From contig CAZORB010000005.1 of NCBI GenBank assembly GCA_964581825.1, positions 1-63,227 of the forward strand: 63,227 nucleotides of DNA. Direction: 5' to 3'. Both the position numbers and the translations under genes were made by a program. Shown here one piece after another: positions 62,529 through 63,227 of this stretch. Under the pieces are notes generated by a model. It was not told the DNA's origin. It made no database searches and worked only from the letters and a program-made list of their open reading frames with translations. How positions within the stretch are numbered: position 1 is the stretch's first letter; each line of letters opens with the position of its first letter. The DNA comes from SYIM01 sp964581825. GTDB taxonomy: Bacteria; Pseudomonadota; Gammaproteobacteria; Burkholderiales; Burkholderiaceae_E.

Positions 62529-62753
62529 ATGATTGAACGAATCACTATCGATCCCAATGTCTGCCACGGCAAACCCTGCGTGCGCGGTCTGCGCTATCCG
62601 GTCGAGGTGGTGCTGCAGTGGTTGGCCGCAGGCATGACGCCGCAGGAGATCGTTGACGATTACCCTGATCTTGAGCTGGCTGACATTCATGCGGTCTTGG
62701 CATTCGCGGCGCGCTTATCGCGCATACGACACATCGAGCCCCTTGCAGCGTGA
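62529..62753 (+). CDS. DUF433 antitoxin-like protein
   Basis: A 74-residue protein with the DUF433 pattern: ITIDPNVCHGKPCVRGLRYP followed by VEVVLQWLAAGMTPQEIVDD and YPDLELADIHAVLAFAA, a MerR/winged-helix-like fold. ATG 62529 is chosen. Its stop overlaps the GTG of the DUF5615 gene by 4 bases (GTGA), the usual layout of the DUF433-DUF5615 toxin-antitoxin pair, in which this is the antitoxin. Confidence 0.9.
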   Translation: MIERITIDPNVCHGKPCVRGLRYPVEVVLQWLAAGMTPQEIVDDYPDLELADIHAVLAFAARLSRIRHIEPLAA

Positions 62754-63103
62754 AGTTCCTGATCGATGCGCAGTTACCGCGGCGTTTGGCGCGATGGCTG
62801 AGCGATCGCGGGTTCGACGCAATTCATACCTTTGACCTGCCCTCGGGAAACGCATCGACGGACCAAGCGCTGATTGCTCGCGCTGACCTGGAAGGCAGGT
62901 TTATTGTGACGAAGGACGATGATTTCGTTCAGTCCTACATTCTGAACGGCGTACCGGCGAGGCTTTGGTTGATTACGACCGGAAACATCCGTAATGACGC
63001 GCTCGAATCCTTGATCGATCGACACTGGGCTTCAATCCATGCAGCGCTGGGCACTTCACGTTTCGTGGAGCTCAGCGCAATCGGTCTTGTGGTCCACGAT
63101 TGA
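62750..63103 (+). CDS. DUF5615 PIN-like toxin
   Basis: A 117-residue PIN-like protein beginning MKFLIDAQLPRRLARWLSDR, with D6 and the internal acidic motif FIVTKDDDF. The GTG start is coupled to the DUF433 stop. DUF5615 proteins are predicted RNases paired with DUF433 antitoxins. The gene is whole, in contrast to the two PIN-toxin remnants at 7.7-8.3 kb. Confidence 0.88.
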   Translation: MKFLIDAQLPRRLARWLSDRGFDAIHTFDLPSGNASTDQALIARADLEGRFIVTKDDDFVQSYILNGVPARLWLITTGNIRNDALESLIDRHWASIHAALGTSRFVELSAIGLVVHD

Positions 63104-63142
63104 AGGCACGCACAGACCTCTGAAGAAGAGGCTGCTCGTCTC

Positions 63143-63227
63143 TGTAGCAAACCTAGTCGCCCAAGCCGGCCTCCGCTGGCCAGCAGGCTCAGAAACGGCC
63201 CAGCACCCAGCCGTCAGCCAGCCAATG
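63143..63227 (+). mobile_element. MITE-like element, copy 2 (truncated by window end)
   Basis: TGTAGCAAACCT at 63143-63154 opens a second copy of the 170-bp element. Its positions 63174-63227 match 61795-61848 exactly for 54 bases, while the 19-20 bases between the terminal motif and this core differ by several substitutions and one indel. The right end lies beyond the window. The two copies flank the nuclease remnant and the DUF433/DUF5615 pair. Confidence 0.7.

Noticed and set aside
61700..63227. Integron cassette array with attC sites
   Set aside because: Small genes separated by short repeats look cassette-like, but the GTTRRRY/RYYYAAC core sites and a consistent gene orientation are missing.
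61763..63227. CRISPR array
   Set aside because: Repeats are few, unevenly spaced (about 0.6-0.8 kb) and have inverted ends; there are no regular spacers and no cas genes.

Overview
The window is a high-GC, densely packed stretch of a betaproteobacterial chromosome, most likely Burkholderiales. The evidence is three Bug/TctC-type periplasmic receptors, many ABC and TRAP importers, a tandem glycine riboswitch in front of gcvHPT, Tat-type signals on solute receptors, and betaproteobacterial housekeeping genes (glnE, tldD, yhdP, ilvE, azlCD). It comes from a scaffolded draft: 100 Ns lie inside gcvT and are flanked by an exact 55-bp duplication, which looks like an artificial gap. Genes are separated by less than 300 bases almost everywhere; the one longer gap (2626-2979) holds the riboswitch.

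Left part (1-24.3 kb): a glcD/glcE-like FAD oxidase pair (minus strand), a DMT exporter, the glycine cleavage operon, a decayed FitAB-like toxin-antitoxin locus plus a second PIN-toxin fragment, and a second GlcD-like FAD oxidoreductase. Then come two ABC importers in series (an NMT1/THI5-like system and a BMP-type nucleoside/purine-like system) followed by a PduO-type cobalamin adenosyltransferase. Facing it is aroG (DAHP synthase), preceded by an aromatic-rich leader peptide and a terminator/antiterminator arrangement. Divergent from aroG are the E1 alpha and beta subunits of a 2-oxo acid dehydrogenase followed by a complete TRAP transporter.

Middle (24.3-48.4 kb): tldD and a giant YhdP/AsmA-like protein, glnE, azlCD, an MFS carrier, ilvE with a small zinc-finger protein, an NTF2-like protein, a YheT-like hydrolase with a conserved uncharacterised partner, a MarR-like regulator, a peptide-type ABC receptor, a HAPMO-type Baeyer-Villiger monooxygenase, MFS carriers, an MFS/Bug pair with a 4-base overlap, and an SbtA-like permease with a DUF6671-like zinc-ribbon protein.

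Right part (48.4-61 kb): a minus-strand operon with an SsuABC-like importer, a class II aldolase and an isochorismatase-like hydrolase; a HiPIP; a 2-oxoglutarate/Fe(II) oxygenase convergent with and overlapping a NodU/TobZ-type carbamoyltransferase; a quinone oxidoreductase, two divergent Bug receptors and an acyl-CoA synthetase. From 61.1 kb the character changes. A 5'-truncated tRNA-Pro(CGG) is followed by DUF2442/DUF4160 and DUF433/DUF5615 pairs, a broken PD-(D/E)XK nuclease-like gene, and a 170-bp element with terminal inverted repeats, a second copy of which runs off the window end. This is best read as the edge of a genomic island.
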